Assembly (NCBI GenBank): GCA_018648805.1
Contig: JABGQM010000003.1
Coordinates: 141,275-205,274, forward strand
Direction: 5' to 3'
DNA length: 64,000 nucleotides
From: Verrucomicrobiota bacterium
Lineage (GTDB): Bacteria > Verrucomicrobiota > Kiritimatiellia > UBA8416 > JABMPJ01
In this document: piece by piece, positions 36,911-45,020 of the stretch
Numbering within the stretch: the first letter of the stretch is position 1
How the letters are laid out: each line of letters begins with the position of its first letter
Notes under the pieces: model-generated
What the model was told of the DNA's origin: nothing
Database searches by the model: none
The model's input: only the letters and a program-made list of their open reading frames with translations
Program-made: the position numbers and the translations under genes

Positions 36911-37936
36911 TTAGAGCTCCAGCATCTGTTCGAGCGCCCGCCGCGCCTCATTCGCTACGGCCGGCGCCACATGGATCTGCGACGCCGCGGGCCACTCCTC
37001 GAGCAGTCGCAGCAGATTTTGTTCGTTGGTTTTGGCCATATTGGCGCAGATCGAAGGCTTGAGGCACTTCACCGTCACGCGTCCGGCCTGCTCAGCAGCC
37101 AGCCGCTCGACCAAGTGTTGTTCCGTGCCCACCACGACCGTGCTGCCGGCCGGTGCGGCCTTGACAAATTCGATGATCTCAGATGTGGACCCCTGTGCGT
37201 CGGCCAGCTCGGCGGCCTCACGCGGCGTTTCGGGATGCACAATGATCGTGGCGTCCGGCTGCGCGGCGCGTACCGCCTTGATCTGATTGATCGTGAAGGC
37301 GGTATGCACCAGGCAGAAGCCCTTCCACACGATCACGCGGGCGCGCCGGATCTCGTCATCGGAAACACCGCCATCAGCACAGGCCGGATTGTAGAGTGCA
37401 ACCTCCCGATCCGGAATCCCCATCGCGGCCGCCGTGTTGCGCCCGAGATGCTCATCCGGTAGAAAAAAGATACGCTGCCCCGCGTTGAGCGCCCACTCAA
37501 ACACGCGCCGCGCATTGCTGGAGGTGCACGTACTACCGCCATGGCGGCCGCACAGTGCTTTGATGCGGGCCGTGCTGTTGACATACACCACCGGTCGCCA
37601 TCCATCACACACCCCGTTCAGCCGATCCCATCCGCCCTGCATCAACTCGGCCGTAGCCATATCGGCCATGGGACAGCCCGCTGCGGTTTCGGGCATATAG
37701 ACGGTCTGTTCGGGGCCGCTCAGGATGTCGGCTGATTCGGCCATAAAGTGTACGCCGCAGAAGACAATCCGCTCCGCCTTCTTCTGCTGCGCGGCCAGGC
37801 GCGCCAGCTCAAGTGAATCCCCCAGCGCATCGGCATGCGCCAGCACGGCGGCACGCTGGTAGTGGTGCCCCAGGATGAGGAGGCGATCGCCCCACTCACG
37901 CCGAATGGCTTCGATGCGCTCGCCGGCGTCACTCAT
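36911..37936 (-). CDS. nadA: Quinolinate synthase A
   Basis: The 341-residue enzyme condenses iminoaspartate with DHAP to form quinolinate in NAD synthesis. It carries 'LILGHHYQ', 'VFCGVHFMAESA', 'STCTSSNA' and 'KPSICANMAKTN', whose cysteines ligate the 4Fe-4S cluster. The start at 37936 overlaps the end of larC by 8 bases. No nadB or nadC lies in the window, so the usual nad partner genes are elsewhere. Confidence 0.97.
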   Translation of the reverse strand: MSDAGERIEAIRREWGDRLLILGHHYQRAAVLAHADALGDSLELARLAAQQKKAERIVFCGVHFMAESADILSGPEQTVYMPETAAGCPMADMATAELMQGGWDRLNGVCDGWRPVVYVNSTARIKALCGRHGGSTCTSSNARRVFEWALNAGQRIFFLPDEHLGRNTAAAMGIPDREVALYNPACADGGVSDDEIRRARVIVWKGFCLVHTAFTINQIKAVRAAQPDATIIVHPETPREAAELADAQGSTSEIIEFVKAAPAGSTVVVGTEQHLVERLAAEQAGRVTVKCLKPSICANMAKTNEQNLLRLLEEWPAASQIHVAPAVANEARRALEQMLEL

Positions 37937-39119
37937 TGCCCAAGCTCCGTTCAAGGCTCTTAAGCGCCACTTCGTAGACGACCTTTACCGGGGCCCCATG
38001 TGCATCGGCGGCTGCAGTACAATCCTCGTACTCAGGGGCACGCGTCACGATAGCGCCTTTCCATCGGCCCAGCTTGACATGGATCTGACCGTAAGGCGTC
38101 TGCACAGGCACCAGCTCCCGCTCCAGCACCCGACGTGTAACGGGATACTCCCGTACGCCAAAAGTTGTACTCTCTGTGAAGACCAAATCGAGGAGCGCCT
38201 CGCGCTCGCCGGCTCCACACAGGATGGTCAATACCACACCCGGGCGCTGTTTCTTCATCTGGACCGGGGTTGTAAAGACGTCCAGGGCGCCTGCAGCAGA
38301 GAGACGCCCGCACAGCGAGCCGATCAGCTCCGGGCTCATGTCATCCAGGTTGCATTCCATCACCCAGCAGTTGAGCGCCGGTCCATCATCAGCGGCGGTA
38401 TCCATCAGCATGGCGCGCAGCATGTTGGGCCGGTCGGGCAACTCGCGGCTGCCGAATCCGTTGGCCGTTGCGCCTGCCACGCCCCCTGCCCCGCTACCGG
38501 CAGCGAGTTCGTTCTGCCATGTCGTCAGTAGCGCCGCCCCGGTGGGCGTTACCATTTCAAAAGGCAGGTCGGTCGGGGTTACATCAAAGCCCTTTAGTAG
38601 AACGGCTGTCGCGGGCACCGGTAGCGGCAAGATCCCATGCGCCGCTTCCACGGTGCCGCACCCGACCGGCAACGCCCCGCATGCCACCGCATCGATGCCG
38701 AGCCGGTCGAGACAGAGGCAGCAGCCCACGATATCTACAATGGCGTCCATCGCCCCGACCTCGTGAAAATGAACGGCCTCGGCCGTGGTACCATGCACCT
38801 CGGCCTCGGCTTCGGCCAAGCGCCGGAAAACCGCCAGGCTCAGGGAGCGCACCCGTTCGGGCAGCTCGGAGGATTCAATAATCTGCGTGATGGCCGCCAG
38901 CCCGCGGTGCGGATGCGGAACATCCACCACCTCCACCTCCACGTGCAGACCGACGTGGCCGTGCTGCTTGACCTCGCGCGTCACAAGGTCAAAGCCCTCG
39001 ATCGGCAGGCCGCGCAGGGCGGTCACCAGGCGCTCGCGATCAACACCCAGCCCCATCAGGGCGCCCAACAGCATGTTACCGCTGGCCCCGCCTATGCTAT
39101 CGATGCGCAGCAGGGTCAT
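37929..39119 (-). CDS. larC: Nickel pincer cofactor biosynthesis protein LarC
   Basis: The 396-residue protein has 'RIDSIGGASGNMLLGALMGLG', 'VHFHEVGAMDAIVDIVG' and 'LPVGCGTVEAAHGILPLPVPAT', all typical of LarC (DUF111). LarC is the CTP-dependent nickel insertase that completes the nickel-pincer nucleotide cofactor of lactate racemase-type enzymes. It is a single uninterrupted frame, unlike the split larC of lactobacilli. ATGA overlap with larB upstream and 8-base overlap with nadA downstream place it in a coupled operon. Confidence 0.96.
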   Translation of the reverse strand: MTLLRIDSIGGASGNMLLGALMGLGVDRERLVTALRGLPIEGFDLVTREVKQHGHVGLHVEVEVVDVPHPHRGLAAITQIIESSELPERVRSLSLAVFRRLAEAEAEVHGTTAEAVHFHEVGAMDAIVDIVGCCLCLDRLGIDAVACGALPVGCGTVEAAHGILPLPVPATAVLLKGFDVTPTDLPFEMVTPTGAALLTTWQNELAAGSGAGGVAGATANGFGSRELPDRPNMLRAMLMDTAADDGPALNCWVMECNLDDMSPELIGSLCGRLSAAGALDVFTTPVQMKKQRPGVVLTILCGAGEREALLDLVFTESTTFGVREYPVTRRVLERELVPVQTPYGQIHVKLGRWKGAIVTRAPEYEDCTAAADAHGAPVKVVYEVALKSLERSLGNE

Positions 39120-39865
39120 GCCTCGTCATCCCGTTTATTGATCATACCCGCCGCCACGCCCGCGCCAAATCCGTTGTCGATGTTGACCACTGTAATGCCC
39201 GGCACGCAACTGTTGAGCATCGTCAGCAGCGCCGCAATCCCCTTCAGGCTAGCGCCGTAGCCCACGCTGGTCGGCACCGCGATCACCGGTCGGTTGACCA
39301 GCCCCGCCACCACCGACGGCAGGGCGCCTTCCATTCCGGCCACGACCACGATCACACGCGAGGCACGCAGCCGGTCGACATGGTTCATGAGGCGGTGCAG
39401 TCCGGCCACGCCGACATCGCTGATCTGTTCGACGTGCGCCCCCATACGCTCGGCGGCCAAGGCGGCCTCGGCCGCCACGGGCCGGTCGGAGGTACCGGCA
39501 CAGACCACCGCGACGCAGCCCTCGGGCTCGGGACACGCGCTGCGGTCAATCGTTATGGCATTGGCGTCGTCATGGTATACCAGATCAGGAAAGGCCGCGC
39601 GCAGCACCTCGTGCTGTTCAGGGCGGATGCGCGTGGCGAAGACGTTCTGGCCCGCATCGATCAGGGCCTGCGCAATCGCCACCATCTGGGCCGGCTGCTT
39701 GCCGGGCGAGAAAATGACCTCGGGCAGGCCGCGCCGCTTCTGGCGATCGGTATCCACGCGCGCAAACCCGAGGTCGACCTCGCGCTCACCGAGGGCCGCT
39801 GCGGCCTCGGCGACGGTCAGTTCGCCGGCCTGCAGGCGCGACAACATGTTGAGCAGTTCGCTCAT
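39116..39865 (-). CDS. larB: Nickel pincer cofactor biosynthesis protein LarB
   Basis: The 249-residue protein resembles AIR carboxylase (PurE) in its C-terminal half: 'VVCAGTSDRPVAAEAA', 'DVGVAGLHRL', 'VVVAGMEGALPSVVAGLV', 'VPTSVGYGAS'. LarB carboxylates and hydrolyses nicotinate adenine dinucleotide, the first cofactor step. The start at 39865 gives MSELLNML and lies 4 bases past the glyQS stop. larE and a LarA-type enzyme are not in the window. Confidence 0.96.
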   Translation of the reverse strand: MSELLNMLSRLQAGELTVAEAAAALGEREVDLGFARVDTDRQKRRGLPEVIFSPGKQPAQMVAIAQALIDAGQNVFATRIRPEQHEVLRAAFPDLVYHDDANAITIDRSACPEPEGCVAVVCAGTSDRPVAAEAALAAERMGAHVEQISDVGVAGLHRLMNHVDRLRASRVIVVVAGMEGALPSVVAGLVNRPVIAVPTSVGYGASLKGIAALLTMLNSCVPGITVVNIDNGFGAGVAAGMINKRDDEA

Positions 39866-39869
39866 AGCC

Positions 39870-41465
39870 CTACTCGCTGCGCAGATGCTTGGCCACGAAG
39901 GCGGGCACCTCGGCCGCCGCGATGCGCTCCTGGTTGAGCGAGTCACGATCCCGCACGGTCACCGTGCCGTCGCTGACCGTGTCGCCATCCACCGTCACGC
40001 AGAACGGCGTGCCGGCTTCATCCTGGCGGCGATAGCGACGCCCAATGGCGCCCTTCTCATCATAGAAGGCGACCACGCCGGCCTTCTTACACTCCTCGTA
40101 GACCTGCGTCGCGGCTTCCGGCATCCCGTGCTTCTTGACCAGCGGAAAGATCGCCACCTTGGTCGGAGCCAGGCGTGGATGCAACTTCATGACCGTGCGC
40201 TTCTGCATGACACCCTTGTCATTCGGCGCTTCATCCTCACTATAGGCCTCCGTCATGAAGGCCAACATGGCGCGGTCTACGCCCCCGGAGGGCTCAATCA
40301 CATACGGGATAAAGCGCTCGCGGGTCTGGTCATCGAAGTAGCGCATATCCTTGCCGCTGTGCTCCTGGTGCTTCGTCAGGTCGTAATCTCCGCGGTTGGC
40401 GATCCCCTCCAACTCACTGGTCCCGAACGGGAAGTCGTATTCCACGTCGGCACAGCCCTTGGCATAGTGCGCCAGCTCGTCCGGATCGTGATCGCGCAGA
40501 TGCAGCTTCTCACTCGCCAGGCCCAGCTTTATATACCAGTTGTACCGCAGATCACGCCAATAGGTGTACCACGTGTCCGCCTCATCCGGATGACAGAAGA
40601 ATTCCATCTCCATCTGTTCGAACTCGCGACTGCGGAAGGTGTAGTTGCGCGGGTTGATCTCGTTGCGGAAGCTCTTGCCGATCTGGGCAATCCCGAAGGG
40701 GGGCCGGATGCGGTAGGAGTCGAGCACGTTGCGATAGTTGCAGAAGATGCCTTGCGCCGTCTCGGGCCGCAGGTAGGCCGTCGCAGCGTGATCTTCCATC
40801 GCCCCGATGTGGGTCTTGAACATCAGGTTGAACTGGCGCGGCGCGGTCAGGTCGCCGCCGCAGAAGGGACACGGGATCGGATCACTCTCATCCGGCAGCC
40901 CCGGCATTCCCAGCACCACCAGAACATCCCGCAGGGCGCGCGGCGCCTCGCCGATCGTGCGCGCCACGGCCTCGAGGTGCGTCGTGGCGTCCTTGACCAG
41001 GGCCATGCCCTTGGCCTGCTTGCGCCCGCGTTTGCGGATCCAGCGTTCGAGTTTCGCCTGGTCGAGGGTCAGCATTCCGTTTTCATCGGCGTCGCCCGCT
41101 TCACTCAGCGATGCAATCCATTCGCTCTGCGCGATCAGGTCGTCCATGTGATCGGCCCGGAAATGGCGCCGGCACTGACGACAGGTCAGCATCGGATCAC
41201 TGAACCCGCCGACATGGCCTGAGGCCTCCCATACCTGCGGATTCATGATGATCGAGCAGTCAAGCCCTACCACGTCTTCGCGGCAGCGCACCATGTCGTC
41301 CCACCAGGCTTCCTTGATATTACGCTTGAGCTCAACGCCGAGTGGACCGTAGTCCCAGAACCCGTTGATGCCCCCGTAAATCTCGGAGCTTTGAAAAATA
41401 AACCCACGCCGCTTACTCAAAGAAGTAAGGGCGTCCAATGAGGAGGTAGTTGCTTGTGTTGTCAT
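39870..41465 (-). CDS. glyQS: Glycyl-tRNA synthetase (single-chain type)
   Basis: The 531-residue class II synthetase is of the alpha-2 eukaryote/archaeal-like type. It has 'IYGGINGFWDYGPLGVELKRN', a zinc-ribbon pair (CRQC and CPFC), 'ETAQGIFCNYRNV', motif 2 'FRNEINPRNYTFRSREFEQMEMEFF' and motif 3 'EPSGGVDRAMLAF'. The anticodon-binding domain follows ('PTKVAIFPLVKK'). Many Gram-negatives use the alpha2-beta2 enzyme instead. It leads the glyQS-larB-larC-nadA operon. Confidence 0.97.
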   Translation of the reverse strand: MTTQATTSSLDALTSLSKRRGFIFQSSEIYGGINGFWDYGPLGVELKRNIKEAWWDDMVRCREDVVGLDCSIIMNPQVWEASGHVGGFSDPMLTCRQCRRHFRADHMDDLIAQSEWIASLSEAGDADENGMLTLDQAKLERWIRKRGRKQAKGMALVKDATTHLEAVARTIGEAPRALRDVLVVLGMPGLPDESDPIPCPFCGGDLTAPRQFNLMFKTHIGAMEDHAATAYLRPETAQGIFCNYRNVLDSYRIRPPFGIAQIGKSFRNEINPRNYTFRSREFEQMEMEFFCHPDEADTWYTYWRDLRYNWYIKLGLASEKLHLRDHDPDELAHYAKGCADVEYDFPFGTSELEGIANRGDYDLTKHQEHSGKDMRYFDDQTRERFIPYVIEPSGGVDRAMLAFMTEAYSEDEAPNDKGVMQKRTVMKLHPRLAPTKVAIFPLVKKHGMPEAATQVYEECKKAGVVAFYDEKGAIGRRYRRQDEAGTPFCVTVDGDTVSDGTVTVRDRDSLNQERIAAAEVPAFVAKHLRSE

Positions 41466-41556
41466 AACCGCTGAATCCTGAAGAACACCTGCCCGCTAGT
41501 CGAGCCTTTTTCCTGAAGTTATTGCGTATCGCTGCGTTTAAGGTACTCTGGTCCCT

Positions 41557-42765
41557 ATGCGAAAGGTGACGACATTTCTTCTTCCCGGAGTGGTCATGCT
41601 GGGGCTGGCGCTGGTGATGGCGTTTGTGAGCCTGCCGGCCGACTGGCAAGGCGGCATCCGCAGCATCTACCCCGTTGTGGTTCTGATCGTCGGGCTGGTC
41701 CTGGGCTGGCGCTTTCACCGCAGCCGCCTCCTGCTCGCCCTGGGCGTCCTGGCGCTCTGTCACCGCGCCCTGACCCATCTGGCCGGGCTCGATCCCGCCG
41801 CGCTGGATGCGCGGGCGCTGCAGCACGGCATCGCCATTCTGCTCCCGATCAACCTGGCCTTGCTGGCCCTTTCGGCCGAACGGGGCGTCTTCACGCTGCG
41901 CGGGCTGCACCGTATGGTGGTGATCGGCCTGCAGGCGGGCTTCCTGTTGCTGGTGCATCGCTACCCCACGACACGCATGATGGGGCCCATGGCGCATGCC
42001 CTGGCCGACATGCCGACGCCCCTGCTGCATATGCCGGTGGTAGCTCTACTCGCCTTTGGCGGGGCCCTGGCCGCCATGCTCTACGGCTTCACGCGCCACC
42101 ACAGCGCCACGGAAAGTGGATTCTTCTGGGCGCTATTGATCGCCATGATTGCCGTCTGGCCGCCCGCCTCCGAGGTGGCCCGCGCGGCCGGACTCGCCAC
42201 GGCCGGATTAACCCTCGTCCTCTCACTGGTCGAGGTCTCCTACGGCATGGCCTTCCGCGATGAACTGACCGGACTGCCCGGCCGGCGGGCCCTGCAGGAA
42301 GCGCTGATCCAACTAACAGGAAACTACACGATCGCCATGGTGGACATCGACCACTTCAAGAAGTTCAACGATCGATTCGGCCACGACGTCGGCGACCAGG
42401 TGCTCAAGATGGTCGCCGCTCGACTGGGCCGCATTCGTGGCGGCGGCAAGGCCTTTCGCTACGGCGGCGAGGAGTTCACGGTTCTCTTTCCCGGCAAGGA
42501 TCTCACGCATGCGCTTGAGCATCTTGACACGACGCGCGCGGAGATCGCAGACATGGACTTTGCGATCCGCTCCCCCGGGCGGCCTCGCAAGAAGCCCGAC
42601 ACCCCGCGCCGGTCGCGCCGCAAGCCGCGGCGCACACGCATAACCGTCAGCGCCGGAGCCGCCGAGCGCAACAACCGCAACAGCGGCCCCGAGGACGTGT
42701 TGCGCGCGTCCGACAAAGCGCTCTACCGGGCCAAGCAAGCAGGCAGGAACCAAGTATGCAAATGA
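41557..42765 (+). CDS. Membrane-bound GGDEF diguanylate cyclase
   Basis: The 402-residue protein has about seven N-terminal membrane segments (to residue 230) and a C-terminal GGDEF domain: 'DELTGLPGRRAL', 'VDIDHFKKFNDRFGHDVGD', catalytic GGEEF at 303-307. The usual inhibitory RxxD motif is absent (RGGG in its place). A roughly 25-residue Arg/Lys/Pro-rich insert (about 342-366) interrupts the domain before 'ITVSAGAAE'. It probably makes cyclic di-GMP in response to a membrane signal. Its stop overlaps the next membrane protein. Confidence 0.9.
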   Translation: MRKVTTFLLPGVVMLGLALVMAFVSLPADWQGGIRSIYPVVVLIVGLVLGWRFHRSRLLLALGVLALCHRALTHLAGLDPAALDARALQHGIAILLPINLALLALSAERGVFTLRGLHRMVVIGLQAGFLLLVHRYPTTRMMGPMAHALADMPTPLLHMPVVALLAFGGALAAMLYGFTRHHSATESGFFWALLIAMIAVWPPASEVARAAGLATAGLTLVLSLVEVSYGMAFRDELTGLPGRRALQEALIQLTGNYTIAMVDIDHFKKFNDRFGHDVGDQVLKMVAARLGRIRGGGKAFRYGGEEFTVLFPGKDLTHALEHLDTTRAEIADMDFAIRSPGRPRKKPDTPRRSRRKPRRTRITVSAGAAERNNRNSGPEDVLRASDKALYRAKQAGRNQVCK

Positions 42766-43454
42766 GCGCCCTCCCACCCCCCGCGCTCTTGCGTGGTGAA
42801 CGCGGTCAGATCTTTATGGCCGGCTGCACCATGATGATCGCCTGGGTGGCCACGGTGGCCATCCTCTGGCGTCTGCAGCACCCATACTGGCTGAACCTGA
42901 TGACCATGGGCTTTGCCCAGCTGCTTCTCGGACGCGCCGCCGCGATTGCCCAGGCCACCCAGGCGGAGTTCAATGTCTACCTCAGCATTGGGCTGGCGTG
43001 CTATATCGACTGCACCATCGTGATGATCGCCTACCCGGTCCTGATATTCTCCTACCACAATCTGCTCGAGCGTCGCTTCTTCAAACAGCACATGGAGCCC
43101 ATCTTTGCCTCGGCCCGGCGCAGTGTGGCCCGCTTCCGGCGCAGCAAAATCATCGGCGTCTTCGCCTTTGTGTGGTTCCCCTTCTTCATGACCGGCGTCG
43201 TGGCCGGCGCCGTATTGGGTTACCTGCTCGGTCTGCGGCCCTGGGTCACGATGGCCACCGTGGCGCTGGGCACCCTCTCAGCCACGGTCTGCTGGGTCTT
43301 CGCCTACAACAGCCTCTTCAGCTGGCTGGGCACGGTACATCCGTGGGTCCCTATCGCGACGACAGCCCTGATCATTGTCGCCCTCGCCGTACATCGTATC
43401 CATGTAGAGCGCAAACGGACCCAACAGGCCCTCGACCGCGCAGCGGGCACTTGA
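42756..43454 (+). CDS. Uncharacterised polytopic membrane protein
   Basis: The 232-residue protein has about six membrane segments and basic cytoplasmic loops ('ERRFFKQHMEPIFASARRSVARFRRSK'). The central 'VWFPFFMTGVVAGAVLGYLLGLRPW' recalls, distantly, the small multidrug export family represented at 35453, but the match is weak. It overlaps the end of the diguanylate cyclase gene by 10 bases and has AGGAA 6 bases before its ATG, so the two are coupled. Function unknown. Confidence 0.6.
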   Translation: MQMSALPPPALLRGERGQIFMAGCTMMIAWVATVAILWRLQHPYWLNLMTMGFAQLLLGRAAAIAQATQAEFNVYLSIGLACYIDCTIVMIAYPVLIFSYHNLLERRFFKQHMEPIFASARRSVARFRRSKIIGVFAFVWFPFFMTGVVAGAVLGYLLGLRPWVTMATVALGTLSATVCWVFAYNSLFSWLGTVHPWVPIATTALIIVALAVHRIHVERKRTQQALDRAAGT

Positions 43455-43479
43455 TTTCCGTGTCCCTTTTTTGTATAGA
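43451..43479 (+). promoter_or_regulatory. Sigma-70 promoter for two small genes
   Basis: TTGATT, a 17-base spacer and TATAGA overlap the stop of the preceding membrane-protein gene. They are positioned 25 bases ahead of the TTG start of a 58-residue protein. Both boxes are close to consensus and the spacing is ideal. Confidence 0.65.
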
Positions 43480-43503
43480 TTAAGAATCTACAAGGAGGAC
43501 GTC

Positions 43504-43680
43504 TTGGAAAACCACTCACTGACGCTCAACGAAGCGCGTCAATTGATCAACAAACTAACCCTTGTCTGCCGCCAGACCGTGACCTTTCTGGATGGCAAGA
43601 GTGCCATGGATGAGCAGCGCATCAAGCGCGCCCTCCAGGACGCGGTCAACGAGAGCAATCGCAAGATGCTGCAGGAATAG
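43504..43680 (+). CDS. 58-residue protein of unknown function (TTG start)
   Basis: A perfect AAGGAGG at 43492-43498 followed 5 bases later by TTG decides the start; no ATG is suitably placed. The product begins MENHSLTLNEARQLINKL and ends NESNRKMLQE. It is hydrophilic and helical with no signal peptide. Placed 15 bases upstream of an MshEN-type small protein and behind its own promoter, it is probably a genuine gene. No family was recognised. Confidence 0.6.
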   Translation: MENHSLTLNEARQLINKLTLVCRQTVTFLDGKSAMDEQRIKRALQDAVNESNRKMLQE

Positions 43681-43695
43681 CTAAAGGAGAGAGCC

Positions 43696-43893
43696 ATGCA
43701 CAAACCCAGACCGGTACGCAAGTCACTTGGCGAAATTCTTGTGGATCAGGGATCCCTTGCCCCCGAAAAACTGGAAGAGGCCCTGCAGGTCCAGGGCGCA
43801 GACCAGCGAATGATCGGGCAGATTCTCATCAGCCGTGGCTATGTCAAACGCCACCACATCGATATTGCCCTGGCCAAGCAGAAAATGGACTGA
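43696..43893 (+). CDS. Stand-alone MshEN/GspE N-terminal-like domain protein
   Basis: The 65-residue protein consists of one domain resembling the N-terminal region of type II secretion/type IV pilus ATPases: 'SLGEILVDQGSLAPEKLEEALQVQ' and 'MIGQILISRGYVKRHHIDIALAKQ'. In MshE this fold binds cyclic di-GMP. Here it occurs alone, about 1 kb downstream of a diguanylate cyclase gene, so a c-di-GMP adaptor is a tempting inference. AAAGGAGAG precedes the ATG. Its stop codon directly abuts the stop of a convergent gene. Confidence 0.75.
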   Translation: MHKPRPVRKSLGEILVDQGSLAPEKLEEALQVQGADQRMIGQILISRGYVKRHHIDIALAKQKMD

Positions 43894-44205
43894 TCACTCC
43901 CCACCCAGGCTGCGACTGTCCGTCGCGCGCTCAAACTCCCAGCGCATGCGGACCCGCTTGCACCAGACGGTCATGTAACCCTCAACCGGCGCGCTGCCGC
44001 CACGACGGTAATCAATGTCGACGCGCGCCATGTTCTTGTTGACGGCCAGGCGGGATGCCTTGCGCGTCGTCACCTCGGCTTCTTCACCCACCTGTTGCAT
44101 CACGTGGTCGCGCGCAATCGTGTAGACCTTCTTCTCATCTACGCGCCCGCAGCCCACGCTCACGGCAACCACTCCAAATACCACCAGCCATCTCAAACCG
44201 TTCAT
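43894..44205 (-). CDS. Small lipoprotein, unknown
   Basis: The 103-residue protein has a lipoprotein signal (VVAVSVGC, then GRVDEKK). The mature part is a compact alpha/beta segment ending 'MRWEFERATDSRSLGGE'. Its stop codon is immediately adjacent to that of the convergent small gene, with no base between them. It follows the coiled-coil membrane gene at 44208 by 2 bases and probably shares its transcript. No family recognised. Confidence 0.65.
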   Translation of the reverse strand: MNGLRWLVVFGVVAVSVGCGRVDEKKVYTIARDHVMQQVGEEAEVTTRKASRLAVNKNMARVDIDYRRGGSAPVEGYMTVWCKRVRMRWEFERATDSRSLGGE

Positions 44206-44207
44206 TC

Positions 44208-45020
44208 TTATTCCCCTTTGACCTGGTTGAAGAGCTCTTTGAGCTGCGCACGTTCCAGGTGTGATTCAACCGAGCTGGGCAGATCCTCGTCCAGCGGCTG
44301 CCGGGCCTCCTCAATGATGGCGGCCAACTCCGTGTGCGACACCGCTTCACCGGTCAGTTCACCCGCCTGCTCCAACCGCTCCACGCGCCGGATGGCCGAC
44401 TGGATACGCTCGTTTGCCGCGGCATCGTGCCTCAGTTTAGACTCCGTCCTGGCGAGCAGCTGGTCGATCTCGGCCAGCTCTTTAAGTTTACGCATCAGGT
44501 CGGCATCGTCCGCAGCCACTTCAAAATCACCCACACCGCGCGCCTTGATTTCCTTGGCCAGCTTGGTCCGGTCACTCTTGAGTGCGCCCACAAGCGCACG
44601 CATCTTAGTCAACCGTGTTTCCACCACCATGCCCGCCCCCCGCATCGACTCAAGGCCGCTGCCTGTCGCGTTCGGCGCCAACTTCTTCTTCAGCACAGGG
44701 AAGGCCGAAGAGGCCACCACGATCGCGACCACAAACAGGACCGCGGCCTGGACAATGCGCTTGCGGCCCGGTCGAAAGATCGTCACCAGGGCCGGCAGGA
44801 TCAGGGCCCCGCCAAACCCAAGACGGAAGCCCGCCCCGCGGTCATGCAAATAGCTGGTCAGGGCCAGGCTCCATACCAGGCCGGCCAGCAACACAAATCC
44901 GCATCCCAGCGAATCCTTCTTGGTGCCGCTGCCGTCCTTGGCTGGACGCAGCAGAAAAACAATCGTATAGAGCACCAGGAAGCAGCCCAGCGCCATCATG
45001 GCTATGGCAAACACGCTCAT
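44208..45020 (-). CDS. Membrane protein with C-terminal coiled coil
   Basis: The 270-residue protein has four hydrophobic segments in the first 110 residues, then a long charged helical region with heptad-like leucines ('ALKSDRTKLAKEIKARG', 'LMRKLKELAEIDQLLARTESKL', 'AIRRVERLEQAGEL'). Its start overlaps the end of the gene at 45017 by ATGA. The pair look like partners in an envelope complex. No homologue recognised. Confidence 0.6.
   Translation of the reverse strand: MSVFAIAMMALGCFLVLYTIVFLLRPAKDGSGTKKDSLGCGFVLLAGLVWSLALTSYLHDRGAGFRLGFGGALILPALVTIFRPGRKRIVQAAVLFVVAIVVASSAFPVLKKKLAPNATGSGLESMRGAGMVVETRLTKMRALVGALKSDRTKLAKEIKARGVGDFEVAADDADLMRKLKELAEIDQLLARTESKLRHDAAANERIQSAIRRVERLEQAGELTGEAVSHTELAAIIEEARQPLDEDLPSSVESHLERAQLKELFNQVKGE

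Noticed and set aside
41523..41550. TTGCGT...TACTCT as promoter of the GGDEF gene
   Set aside because: The -10 matches only three of six consensus positions; not strong enough to list.
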